Below, in pieces: positions 18,159 through 26,881 of a DNA stretch of 64,000 nt (positions within the stretch are counted from its first letter, which is position 1; the number at the start of each line of letters is the position of its first letter). Source of the DNA: M55B127 sp035269185 (GTDB taxonomy: Bacteria > Bacillota > Halanaerobiia > Halanaerobiales > M55B127); the NCBI GenBank assembly GCA_964430875.1, contig CAYSHP010000004.1, positions 1 through 64,000 of the forward strand. Direction: 5' to 3'. Made by a program: the position numbers and the translations under genes. The notes under the pieces are model-generated. The model did not search any database. It was given only the letters and a program-made list of their open reading frames with translations, and was not told the DNA's origin.

Positions 18159-21100
18159 AGATCTAGTTGAAGTTAAAGAGGTAAGAACCGTTGTCCAAAT
18201 GGCCGATATAAAGGATCCAAAGCTTAGAGACTTCTTAACAGAAAGTTTTGTAATAACCGATGAAGTTGAAAAAGTAATGCTTTCTTTTTTCAATGATTTA
18301 CTAAACAACAATGGTAAAGGATACTTTCTAGAAGGTAACTTTGGTTCCGGTAAATCACACCTTTTAAGTGTATTAAGCCTGCTTTTGGACTACGAAAAGT
18401 CCTGGCAGCATATCTTAAGCCAAAAGGACCGGTCTGATAGACTTGATGATTTCTATCAGAATATAAAAGAAAATAACTACATAACCATTAATCTTTCTCT
18501 TGTAGAACATAGTAATAAAGAGTACTTAGAAGATATTGTTATGGATGAAATTACTAAATTTATTAACCAAGATAAAAGTTTGAATGATTTTAACTTAAAG
18601 GGCGAACAAGAATTTATTGATAAAATATCAAAAATCATTAAAGATGAACATCAAAATAAATTAAAAAGTTTTTTAAGAGAAAATAATTTAGATGAAGCTG
18701 AACTTTTTACTTCCGGTAACATCTACTTAATTGAAAAATTACTGAATAGACTGAATCTACCTTATCGATTCAGCTATAACCGTCAACAGATCTTTGATCA
18801 AATTGCTGATATATTAGATAAAGATAAGTATGATGGCTTAGTAATCTTAATTGATGAGTTGTCTGAATTTTTAAGATCTAAACCAGATGGCCGTCGCTTT
18901 AATGAAGATATAAGATTCTTACAGTTCTTAGGTGAATTTGCTAACCGCAAACCAGCCTGGGTTTTAGCTACTCTCCAGGAAGAAATCGAAAAAACTGGTG
19001 AAACAACCCCGGAAGCCTTTAATAAAATTAAAGATCGTTATCCCACTCGTTTTTACTTAACCGGTCAACATATTAAAGAACTCATCCATAAAAGGCTGAT
19101 TGAAGTTAAAGAAGATAAAATAGAAGAGGTTAAAGATATTTATCAAGATTATAAAAACTCCTTTCCAGAGATAAACTTTAGTGAAGAGGACTTTCTTAAA
19201 GTATATCCTGTCCATCCTAATGCAATTAATTTATTAGATAATTTAAAACCACTTTTTTCTCAACATAGAGGGATTATTGACTTTATTCATTATCGTTTAA
19301 AAGGTGATCAAAGCAGAAATATTGAAGGGATGATGGATTCTAAAGCCACTCAACTTTTAACACCTGACAAAATATTTGATCATTTTGTAGGCAGAATCAG
19401 AGAAATGATGGAGACTAATCCTTTTTATACTAAAGTATATAAATACTATAAACAAGAACTAGATACTCTGTTAGATTCAGATGAAAAGGAAATTGGCTTG
19501 AAACTTATTAAACTGTTAATCTTGTTTGCCATTTCACCCATCAATAAAAGATATAATGTTAAAGAAATCTCTAACATGTTATTTATTAAGATAACTGACT
19601 TAGAACCAGCTGTAAACTATGAATATATTGAAGATATTTTAAATAGACTTTACCAACACGGAGCTTACCTTGTTAAAAAAGCTAGTGATAATAAAAAAGA
19701 TAACCAGTATTTTATTGATTTAGAAGCAGATGTTAATTTAATTATCAAAAGAAGAACGGAATACATTAAATCAAATTTGTTTGATAATGACAAAAGAATC
19801 TTTACTAAACTTGGTCAACATGTACAGGAAAAGTTTTTACCCTTAAATAACTTGTTCCAAAATTCGCGCCAAAAAAGAACCATTACCTGGCAAAATACAG
19901 AACGTAATGGTTTTCTATACTTTTTACCAGTCAAGGAAATCTCAATAGATAATATTAAAAAGACAGCAAAACGTTTAACTTCAGATGAAGAAGACTTTAT
20001 GTTAATAATTAACTATGCTTTAGATGTAAAAGAAGATAAAAAATACTTAAATGATGTCTTATTACCTGAATTATCAGATCAAGAGAAAAAGGCCTTTATC
20101 TTCTGGTTCCCTGATGAACTATCAGATAAAGAATTTTTACAAGATGCCCTTGCAAAAATTATCTTAAAAGAAAAATATGAAAAAGATAGTTCAGATACGG
20201 GTAAAAAAATAAAGGCTCAATTAAGGAATTTAATAAAAGAAGAAAAGGATAGGATTAGTAAGATCTTCCGTGATGCCTATTTCAATGGCAAAGTAATTAA
20301 TGGCTTTAAAGAAAAATTACTAGAACTTGATAATATAGGCTTTTTACCCTTTCAAAGATTTTTAGATAAAATGGTCTCTAATCTTTTAGAAAATCGCTAT
20401 CCCGACCACAAAAAGATATCTCCCTATAAGTCATATTTAACCACAGAACGCCTAGATGAAGTATTAGACCAATTTATTAACAAGGGAGATGTAGATGACT
20501 TAAAAGAAATAAGCGGCCGTGTATTAAGTGTTATAGACTCTTTTATGAAACCAATGGATCTTATTAAAAAGAGAAAAAACGGGGTTAGACTGACCATTGA
20601 TCCTGGTAAAAATGGCTTAATTAAAAGAGTTTTCCATTTATTAGAAGAAGAAAAAACTCCGCTGCAGGAAATATATTGGAAATTAAGAAAAGGCAGCTAT
20701 GGTCTAACAAAGACTCAATTTAGGTTACTAATCTATTCTTTACTTTATTCTGGCTATTTAACTGCTTATAGTTCTAACAAAAAAATCAGTCTTAACAATT
20801 TAAATGCTCGTAATTTTAACCGGATAAAATACATTGGTTATGGGGAATTAATTGAAGAAGAATTTCAAGTTATCTTAAGTAACTGTTCCTTACTACCACC
20901 TCGTTTTCGTAAAAAACACTTTTCTTTACCCTTACAACAGGATATCTGGGACCATTTAATAGATAAGAAAAAAGAACTAAAAACTGATATTGATAATATG
21001 AAGTACCAAATTGAAAGACTTAAAAATGACAGTAATTTTGAAAACTTCAACTTAGAACAAATCAATAATTATTTAAATAAAATTGATGATCTTTTATCTG

Positions 21101-23547
21101 AAATAATGGTTAGCTATTCTTCAGAAGAAGGTTTAGAAAGATTTGCTTCTAAGTATCGAAATATGCCTAATATAGAAAAGTACTTAGAAAAAACAGAGCA
21201 GGTTAAAAACTTTTTAAATAATAATCTAGCTGATTATCGAAACATGGCAAACTATCTCAACCATGAAAAATTAATTATTCCTAAAAAAGATAAGTATAAT
21301 AAATTAAGAAACTTTAAAAACAATCTCCTTTCTTCTTTAAATGATAGTTCTGTAATCTATGATGAAGGTTTTTTTAAAGAATTAAAAAATAAATTTTCCG
21401 AATTTAAACAAGAATATATAGATATATATCAAAAAGAACATAATCAGCAAAAAGGACCAGATCGGTTTAAACCAATTGAAAATATTAAAGAGAATAAAGG
21501 TTATAAATTATTAGCATCTCTTGCTAATATAGAACTTATCTCGGTAAAAGATGATCTGGTTAAAGTCAAAAGAAAAATTGCGCAAGGATTAAGTAAAAGA
21601 TGTACTAGAAATAATTATACTCATCTGCAGGATATACCAGTTTGTGAATGTGGCTTTCAACTAGGTGATAAAATTGATTTACCATCTAAAAAAGAAGTAC
21701 AAAAGATCATTGATAAGGGAGTAAACGAATATATTGATAAATTAAAGACACCTGAATATAAAGAAAAGATTGAAGTTTACTTAGATAATATGGAAGCAGC
21801 AGGTAATAAACGCTTTGCTCGCCCAATTAGAAACCTAATCAATGTGAAATTAGATAAAGATATTTATGAAAATTTAGATAATATTTTAAACCGGAATGTA
21901 ATAAAAAGAATTAACACTGCTTTATCTGGAGATGTTTCACTGGTTGAAAGAGATCTAGATGAACTATATGAAAATTTAATAAATAGAAGTTTTTCTCCTA
22001 CCCAAATCAAAGAAATATTTAAAGATTGGTTAGAAGGTAGTGCTGGTGTAAATGATAAAACCTATATAAAAGTCAAAGGCCATCTTGAACAAAATTTACA
22101 AGAATCTGATACTAGTGATAAAGAGGAAATATTAAGAAGTTATATAAACCAAAATTATCCTGAACTAAATCTCCTTATTCAAGAAACTGATATTAATGTA
22201 TTCATTAAACTATTTGCAGTTGTTGCCTGGAGAGAAATATATAAAATAGATAATTCCTTAAATAATTTAATAACAGAGATTATTCCAGAAAACAGTACGA
22301 TTTTAATGGAAGAACTAAAAAGACATACTGATATTGAAAACTCATTAAATGAAATGTTTGAAAACCTATATACTGAACCAGGTAATATTGAAGCTAAAGA
22401 AGAAATCACAAAAAAAATAGATGAGCTGGATTTAACTAATCCCATCATGGATATAATATCACCTGCCAATATTGAAGAAGTTATCAATGCTATAAAAGCA
22501 GAAAAAATATCAAAAAAATTAATCACAAAAGTTTTAATTCAATTTATAAATATCATAGAAAATATTCACCTTGATTATAAAGAAAAAGAAAAATTAAAAA
22601 CAAAAACTGAACAAATAAAAGAACAAATAGAAAAAAGCCCTTTATCTAAATTCAAAATTAATGCTTTGGAAATTATAACTAATTATCTTTATCTAGAAAA
22701 AAGCTTTAGTTTTTTAGATTCCAAAGAAAATATAAATGATATTAAAGGTTGGAAAAATGTCTATGTCAACCATCTAGCTGATCTAGAATATAATTACTTC
22801 AAATTAGATAAACTATCAAATCAGATTAATATACAAGATAGAATTCCTAAATCCATTAAATATAAAAAGGTAAAACAAACAATTAATAATTATCAAAAGT
22901 TATTTACCAATTTCCATGATAGTAGAGATATTATAGGAGATGACTATGAAAGATTCATGGGAAACAATTTGATTTATCTTTTAAAAGATAAATATCCTAA
23001 TTTAATAGAAAAGATGAATGTAAATAAAGGCTACTGCCTACTATTAGATGGAATGAGATGGGATCTCTGGAAAATAATAAAAAAACAAATAATAGATGAA
23101 TTAGCTCTTAGAATAATCGAAGAGAACTCTCTATTTGCTCTTAATCCCACAAATACAGAAACTCAGTTAGAGGCCTTAAATAAAGCAGGTTTAGATATTA
23201 ATATTTTACAACAAAAAGAAGTTTTAAATAAATTAGACTCTCTTAATAATAATCAAAACAATTGTAATGAAATAATTAAATTCTCTTATATAGATAATAA
23301 AGTTCATAGTTTTAAGGAAGATTATATAAGTTTTATAGAAGAAATACAGTTTCAAACCAGAAATCGATTAATACCATTTTTAGATAAGATTGCTTCAGGA
23401 ACAGGTATTTTAATCTTTTCAGACCATGGTTATAAAATTAACCATAATTTTAATAAGTCTGATAAGTATGAAGAACCCCGTTATTTACATGGTGGTAAAT
23501 CCTTCCATGAAATTATTGTACCCTGGGCTTTTATCTATAAACCATAA
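18148..23547 (+). CDS. Giant PglY/BrxC-like P-loop ATPase fused to a PglZ-like phosphatase domain
   Basis: A protein of 1,799 residues. The N-terminal 350 residues form a P-loop ATPase with Walker A GNFGSGKSH (K69, S70) and Walker B LVILIDELSE (D236, E237), resembling PglY/BrxC-type proteins. A possible winged helix (TPLQEIYWKLRKGSYGLTKT) lies near 835, a Cys cluster (C1152, C1166, C1168) follows, then long coiled helices. The last 180 residues look like a PglZ alkaline-phosphatase-superfamily domain: LLLDGMRWD (D1634), a possible nucleophile Thr in NPTNTET (T1668 or T1670), FSDHG (D1759, H1760) and LHGGKS (H1781). In BREX and Pgl phage defence, ATPase and PglZ are separate proteins. No methyltransferase, helicase or Lon-like gene is nearby. 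An in-frame GTG at 18136 is possible, but GGGTGAT before the ATG at 18148 favours the latter. Confidence 0.8.
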   Translation: MKIKDLVEVKEVRTVVQMADIKDPKLRDFLTESFVITDEVEKVMLSFFNDLLNNNGKGYFLEGNFGSGKSHLLSVLSLLLDYEKSWQHILSQKDRSDRLDDFYQNIKENNYITINLSLVEHSNKEYLEDIVMDEITKFINQDKSLNDFNLKGEQEFIDKISKIIKDEHQNKLKSFLRENNLDEAELFTSGNIYLIEKLLNRLNLPYRFSYNRQQIFDQIADILDKDKYDGLVILIDELSEFLRSKPDGRRFNEDIRFLQFLGEFANRKPAWVLATLQEEIEKTGETTPEAFNKIKDRYPTRFYLTGQHIKELIHKRLIEVKEDKIEEVKDIYQDYKNSFPEINFSEEDFLKVYPVHPNAINLLDNLKPLFSQHRGIIDFIHYRLKGDQSRNIEGMMDSKATQLLTPDKIFDHFVGRIREMMETNPFYTKVYKYYKQELDTLLDSDEKEIGLKLIKLLILFAISPINKRYNVKEISNMLFIKITDLEPAVNYEYIEDILNRLYQHGAYLVKKASDNKKDNQYFIDLEADVNLIIKRRTEYIKSNLFDNDKRIFTKLGQHVQEKFLPLNNLFQNSRQKRTITWQNTERNGFLYFLPVKEISIDNIKKTAKRLTSDEEDFMLIINYALDVKEDKKYLNDVLLPELSDQEKKAFIFWFPDELSDKEFLQDALAKIILKEKYEKDSSDTGKKIKAQLRNLIKEEKDRISKIFRDAYFNGKVINGFKEKLLELDNIGFLPFQRFLDKMVSNLLENRYPDHKKISPYKSYLTTERLDEVLDQFINKGDVDDLKEISGRVLSVIDSFMKPMDLIKKRKNGVRLTIDPGKNGLIKRVFHLLEEEKTPLQEIYWKLRKGSYGLTKTQFRLLIYSLLYSGYLTAYSSNKKISLNNLNARNFNRIKYIGYGELIEEEFQVILSNCSLLPPRFRKKHFSLPLQQDIWDHLIDKKKELKTDIDNMKYQIERLKNDSNFENFNLEQINNYLNKIDDLLSEIMVSYSSEEGLERFASKYRNMPNIEKYLEKTEQVKNFLNNNLADYRNMANYLNHEKLIIPKKDKYNKLRNFKNNLLSSLNDSSVIYDEGFFKELKNKFSEFKQEYIDIYQKEHNQQKGPDRFKPIENIKENKGYKLLASLANIELISVKDDLVKVKRKIAQGLSKRCTRNNYTHLQDIPVCECGFQLGDKIDLPSKKEVQKIIDKGVNEYIDKLKTPEYKEKIEVYLDNMEAAGNKRFARPIRNLINVKLDKDIYENLDNILNRNVIKRINTALSGDVSLVERDLDELYENLINRSFSPTQIKEIFKDWLEGSAGVNDKTYIKVKGHLEQNLQESDTSDKEEILRSYINQNYPELNLLIQETDINVFIKLFAVVAWREIYKIDNSLNNLITEIIPENSTILMEELKRHTDIENSLNEMFENLYTEPGNIEAKEEITKKIDELDLTNPIMDIISPANIEEVINAIKAEKISKKLITKVLIQFINIIENIHLDYKEKEKLKTKTEQIKEQIEKSPLSKFKINALEIITNYLYLEKSFSFLDSKENINDIKGWKNVYVNHLADLEYNYFKLDKLSNQINIQDRIPKSIKYKKVKQTINNYQKLFTNFHDSRDIIGDDYERFMGNNLIYLLKDKYPNLIEKMNVNKGYCLLLDGMRWDLWKIIKKQIIDELALRIIEENSLFALNPTNTETQLEALNKAGLDINILQQKEVLNKLDSLNNNQNNCNEIIKFSYIDNKVHSFKEDYISFIEEIQFQTRNRLIPFLDKIASGTGILIFSDHGYKINHNFNKSDKYEEPRYLHGGKSFHEIIVPWAFIYKP

Positions 23548-23578
23548 ATAATTAAAAGGAATAATATTTTTAAAGAAG

Positions 23579-23917
23579 GTGATTATAATACAATCATTAA
23601 AAGAACATGAACAGGAATTAATTAAAAATTTAACCACAGATGGCTGGAAAGCAAAAGCTAAAGAGTTGGAATACAAGGATGAACTATACTGTGTTAGGGC
23701 TAAAAAGAAATCTTTTTTCATCTTTAATAGAGTCCATATTTATGTCTTAATCAAAGAAGTAACAGACGATAATATTGAAGAACTTGTTGATCTTATCAAA
23801 GATAATTTCTTTAATTACCATGCCATCTGGTTAGCAGCAGATTATTTTTCCGAAAAAGTAAAAGATTTTGCCCAAGAAACTCAACAAATTGGACTACTAA
23901 ACATTGATGTTAAATAA
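23579..23917 (+). CDS. Small protein after the PglY-PglZ-like gene, possible degenerate nuclease fold
   Basis: About 109-112 residues, in the same operon as the giant ATPase (gap 31 bases). No confident family match. The pattern of a beta-hairpin core (ELYCVRAKKKSFFIFNRVHI, then YVLIKEV) and an end reading AIWLAADYFSEKVKDFAQ resembles the second half of Mrr/PD-(D/E)xK-like domains, where a strand is followed by F-T/S-x-x-A helices. The catalytic D...E-x-K residues are not clear, so this is only an idea. The only canonical start, GTG at 23579, lies inside the extended Shine-Dalgarno AAAGAAGGTGAT; ATA at 23588, four bases after it, is the more likely start. Confidence 0.55.
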   Translation: MIIIQSLKEHEQELIKNLTTDGWKAKAKELEYKDELYCVRAKKKSFFIFNRVHIYVLIKEVTDDNIEELVDLIKDNFFNYHAIWLAADYFSEKVKDFAQETQQIGLLNIDVK

Positions 23918-23936
23918 ATAAAAAGGAATGGTATCC

Positions 23937-24578
23937 ATGATATTACATAAAGAAAGACAGTTAATAACTGAATATGGATTGAAATTACTTGATAAAGATC
24001 TAACTAAAGCAACTGGCGGTAATTTAAGTATCTATAATAGAAAAGAAGGATTAATTGCTATTTCACCTTCTGGTATTGATTATAAAGAAATATCTTTAAA
24101 AGATATTGTAATCGTAAATTTAAAAGGAAAAGTTGTTGAAGGAAAACATAAACCTTCTTCTGAAATTGTTTTACATCTATTACTTTATCAAAAAAGAAAG
24201 GATTTAAACTCAATCATCCATACTCATCCTGTTTATTCCACCACTATTTCATGTCTTAATCAGGAAATTCCCGCTGTCCATTATTTAGTAGCTTATTCGG
24301 GCAATAAAGTACCCTGTGCTAAATATGCAACCTTTGGAACGAAAAAATTAGCTAAAAATGTCTATAAGGCTATAGGTGATAAATATAATGCCTGTTTAAT
24401 GGCTAACCATGGCTTAATTACAGGTGGTTATAATATCAAGGAAGCTTTAGAAATTACAGAAATGATAGAATATATTGCTGAAATATATTACCGTGCTAAA
24501 ACTATGGGAAAACCCCAATTATTAAATAATAAACAACTGAAACAAGTGTTGAATAAATTTGCTGATTACAATAATTAA
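23937..24578 (+). CDS. Class II aldolase (L-fuculose-phosphate aldolase family)
   Basis: Zinc-dependent aldolase that cleaves or forms a phosphorylated ketose using dihydroxyacetone phosphate; 213 residues, the usual size. TGGNLSIYNR and SPSGIDYKE bind phosphate, E in KPSSEIV is the catalytic acid position, and HTHP (two His) plus the His of ANHGLI provide zinc ligands. The IPAVHYLVAYSGNKVPCAKY segment matches FucA better than the related ribulose-phosphate epimerase AraD, although AraD activity cannot be excluded. In non-fucose users such enzymes act in 5-deoxypentose salvage. An ATG at 23928 is in frame, but AAAAGGA abuts it, so ATG 23937 is chosen. Confidence 0.82.
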   Translation: MILHKERQLITEYGLKLLDKDLTKATGGNLSIYNRKEGLIAISPSGIDYKEISLKDIVIVNLKGKVVEGKHKPSSEIVLHLLLYQKRKDLNSIIHTHPVYSTTISCLNQEIPAVHYLVAYSGNKVPCAKYATFGTKKLAKNVYKAIGDKYNACLMANHGLITGGYNIKEALEITEMIEYIAEIYYRAKTMGKPQLLNNKQLKQVLNKFADYNN

Positions 24579-24659
24579 AAAGTTATTTCATTTGTCTTTT
24601 TATAATAAATAATATATACTAAAAGTAAGGAATATTATCCTTACAAGGAGGTAAGAATT

Positions 24660-24893
24660 TTGTATAAAGCTAAAGTGACTTCCAAAGGCCAAGTGACAAT
24701 TCCTAAAAAGTTAAGAAAAAAATTAGGATTAAAATCTGGAGATTATATAAAAATTAAAGAAACTGCACAAGGTTATTATATCGAAAAAGATATCAATGAG
24801 GATAAAATTGACCAATATGTAGGTATTCTCAATAAAAGTACAAATACAGATAAAGTAATAAAGGAGTTAAGAGGTAATGACAATAGCAATTGA
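24660..24893 (+). CDS. AbrB/MazE-type antitoxin
   Basis: A 77-residue protein with an N-terminal swapped-hairpin AbrB domain (MYKAKVTSKGQVTIPKKLRKK...LKSGDYIKI), which binds DNA and represses its own operon, and a C-terminal tail that probably wraps the toxin. The TTG start follows a strong AAGGAGG. It overlaps the downstream PIN-domain gene by 17 bases, the standard antitoxin-first layout of VapBC modules. Confidence 0.85.
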   Translation: MYKAKVTSKGQVTIPKKLRKKLGLKSGDYIKIKETAQGYYIEKDINEDKIDQYVGILNKSTNTDKVIKELRGNDNSN

Positions 24894-25347
24894 TACGAAT
24901 ATTTTATTTGATATACTTTTACCAGATCCTAAATTTAAAGTTTCTTCTTTAAATTTATTAAAAGATTATTCTAAATCAAATAAACTCATAATTTCCGAAA
25001 TAGTTTATAGTGAATTAGCATCACAATTTAATGAACAATCTCTATTAGACTCTTTTTTATTAGATGTTAATATATTTATTAAAAATACAGGAAAACAGGG
25101 GCTTTGGATTGCCTCTAAAGTTTGGAATGATTATAATAAAAACAGAAATACTAAACTACAATGCAGTAATTGTGGCCATTTTCAAAGTTATTATTGTAAT
25201 AAATGTAATGAACTTATAAAATCAAGACTACATATTATACCGGATTTTATAATTGGTGGTCATGCTATTGAAAATGGTAATAAATTAATATCCAGAGATA
25301 GAGGATTTTATAGAAAATATTTTGTCGAACTTGAGATAATAAATTAA
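24877..25347 (+). CDS. VapC-type PIN-domain toxin with inserted zinc ribbon
   Basis: Predicted Mg-dependent ribonuclease toxin, 156 residues. PIN acidic residues are D6 (AIDTN), E41 or E46 (ISEIVYSEL), D123 (PDF) and D141 (SRDRGF). Unusually, residues 96-110 carry two CxxC pairs (C96, C99, C107, C110) that look like a small zinc ribbon between the third acidic residue and the rest of the fold; typical VapC proteins of about 130 residues lack this. The gene starts at an ATG overlapping its antitoxin and ends at a terminator. Confidence 0.82.
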   Translation: MTIAIDTNILFDILLPDPKFKVSSLNLLKDYSKSNKLIISEIVYSELASQFNEQSLLDSFLLDVNIFIKNTGKQGLWIASKVWNDYNKNRNTKLQCSNCGHFQSYYCNKCNELIKSRLHIIPDFIIGGHAIENGNKLISRDRGFYRKYFVELEIIN

Positions 25348-25366
25348 ATAAATTAGAATTAGTAAT

Positions 25367-25390
25367 CTCCCTTGTTCAGGGAGTTTTTTT
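25367..25390 (+). terminator. Terminator of the VapBC-type module
   Basis: CTCCCT (25367-25372) pairs with AGGGAG (25378-25383), followed by TTTTTTT. Confidence 0.85.
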
Positions 25391-25559
25391 ATATTTTATA
25401 AAAAATTTGCATTTTTTTATCATATATTGTAATATATTTTATAGATTAATCACATTTTGTGGTATAATATAGTAAATAAAGTAAGATAAGAAAATAATAA
25501 ATTATTTCTTAAATTTCTAGATTCAGTAAAAATATTTGAAAGTTTTAAGGAGGATAATC

Positions 25560-26876
25560 ATGAAAAAAAGTTATATTATATTAATAATCATTATTTTAGT
25601 AGCTGCAGGTGGTTGGTTTTATTATCAAAACCAACAACAAGAAGACATAACTGATTATATAACTATTGAGAAAACAGAACTGGTTGAATCTTTAAGGGCA
25701 TCCGGTATTGTAAAGCCCCATAAAACAGTCGAAATTAGTTCAACAATTGCTGAAAATGTAGATGTAATAAACTTTACAGAAGGTGATTTAGTTAAAGAAG
25801 GTGACTTACTTTTAGAATTTGATGATGATATAGCTCAAGCTGAATATGAACAAGCATTGGCACAAGTTAAAAGTGCAGAAGCTTCTTTAAAGCAAACTGA
25901 AGCTCAAATAAAGGAATCAAAAGCACAGATTAGTTTAGCAGAAACAAAATTAGAAAATGCTTCTGATTTAAATGATGAATCATTAAAAGAAGAAATAGAA
26001 CAGGCTGAATTAGAAATTCAAAACGCAGTAAGCGAATTAGAAAGAAGACAGTACTTATATCAAAATGATGCCATTGAAGAAATAAAAGTTGAACAACAAC
26101 AGCATAATGTTAATGTTTTGAAATCAAAAAAGAAAGTATTAGAACAAAGATTAGTGGAATTAAGAAATTCTCGTGACAACAGAGTAAAAGAAGCAAAAGA
26201 AGAAATAAAAAGATCAGAAGTGGCTTACCAAGCTGCTCAAAAACAATATCAGGTTGCAGAAGGTAATTTAAACTCTGCCAAAGCTTCCTTAAACAGAGCA
26301 AAAGTTAATTTAGAAAAATATAATATCAGTTCTCCTATTAATGGAGTAATATTAGACAAAACGGTAGAAGAAGGAGAATATGTACAACCAGGCAGAACAT
26401 TATTTGAAATTGGTACTAAAGACCTTCAAATTGAAATTAGTCCCGATGAAAAGGAGTTAAACCTACTATCAATCGGTAAAAAGGGTTATGTTTCTCCAGA
26501 GGCTTTTCCAAATAGAAAATATGAAGTTGAAATTTTTGAAATAGCTCCTAGTATCGATTCTGACAGAGGAACTATTGAAGTATATCTAAAACCAACTGAA
26601 GAAAATGAGGTCTTAATACCAAATATGTCAGTTTCAGTTGAAATAATAAGTGAACGTAAAGAAAATGTTTTATTAGTACCCATCAATTATGTATTAGAAG
26701 ATAATAGTAGTAGATATGTATATATATTTAACAATGGAACTGCTCAAAGACAAAATATTGAAGTAGATAAAAATTATGACGGTAAGGTTATTGTAACAAA
26801 AGGATTACAAGAAGGAGATAAAGTATTAAATCCGACCAATCTTAATGACGGCCAAACTGTAGTGATTGAGGAGTGA
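25560..26876 (+). CDS. HlyD/MacA-like periplasmic adaptor protein
   Basis: Membrane-fusion protein of a probable ABC efflux system, 438 residues. One N-terminal anchor helix (about residues 5-22) is followed by a barrel-sandwich half (EISSTIAENVDVINFTEGDLV), a long coiled-coil hairpin from about 90 to 255 with repeating A/Q/E-rich helices, the second lipoyl half (SSPINGVILDKTVEEGEYVQ), a beta-barrel and a membrane-proximal domain. The true start is the ATG at 25560 after AAGGAGG; the longer frame from 25536 includes the ribosome site. It is five bases upstream of an FtsX-type permease and the ATPase follows, so the three form one export complex like MacA with a split MacB. Confidence 0.87.
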   Translation: MKKSYIILIIIILVAAGGWFYYQNQQQEDITDYITIEKTELVESLRASGIVKPHKTVEISSTIAENVDVINFTEGDLVKEGDLLLEFDDDIAQAEYEQALAQVKSAEASLKQTEAQIKESKAQISLAETKLENASDLNDESLKEEIEQAELEIQNAVSELERRQYLYQNDAIEEIKVEQQQHNVNVLKSKKKVLEQRLVELRNSRDNRVKEAKEEIKRSEVAYQAAQKQYQVAEGNLNSAKASLNRAKVNLEKYNISSPINGVILDKTVEEGEYVQPGRTLFEIGTKDLQIEISPDEKELNLLSIGKKGYVSPEAFPNRKYEVEIFEIAPSIDSDRGTIEVYLKPTEENEVLIPNMSVSVEIISERKENVLLVPINYVLEDNSSRYVYIFNNGTAQRQNIEVDKNYDGKVIVTKGLQEGDKVLNPTNLNDGQTVVIEE

Positions 26877-26881
26877 TTTGA

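Noticed and set aside
23937..24578. Calling the class II aldolase AraD (ribulose-phosphate epimerase) to complete the arabinose pathway
   Set aside because: The central and C-terminal segments fit FucA-type aldolases better, and it is 12 kb from the arabinose genes.
13201..25347. Treating the whole region as a classical BREX or Pgl locus
   Set aside because: No methyltransferase, BrxL/Lon-like, BrxA, BrxB or helicase gene is present, and the ATPase and PglZ parts are fused; only the two domains are shared.
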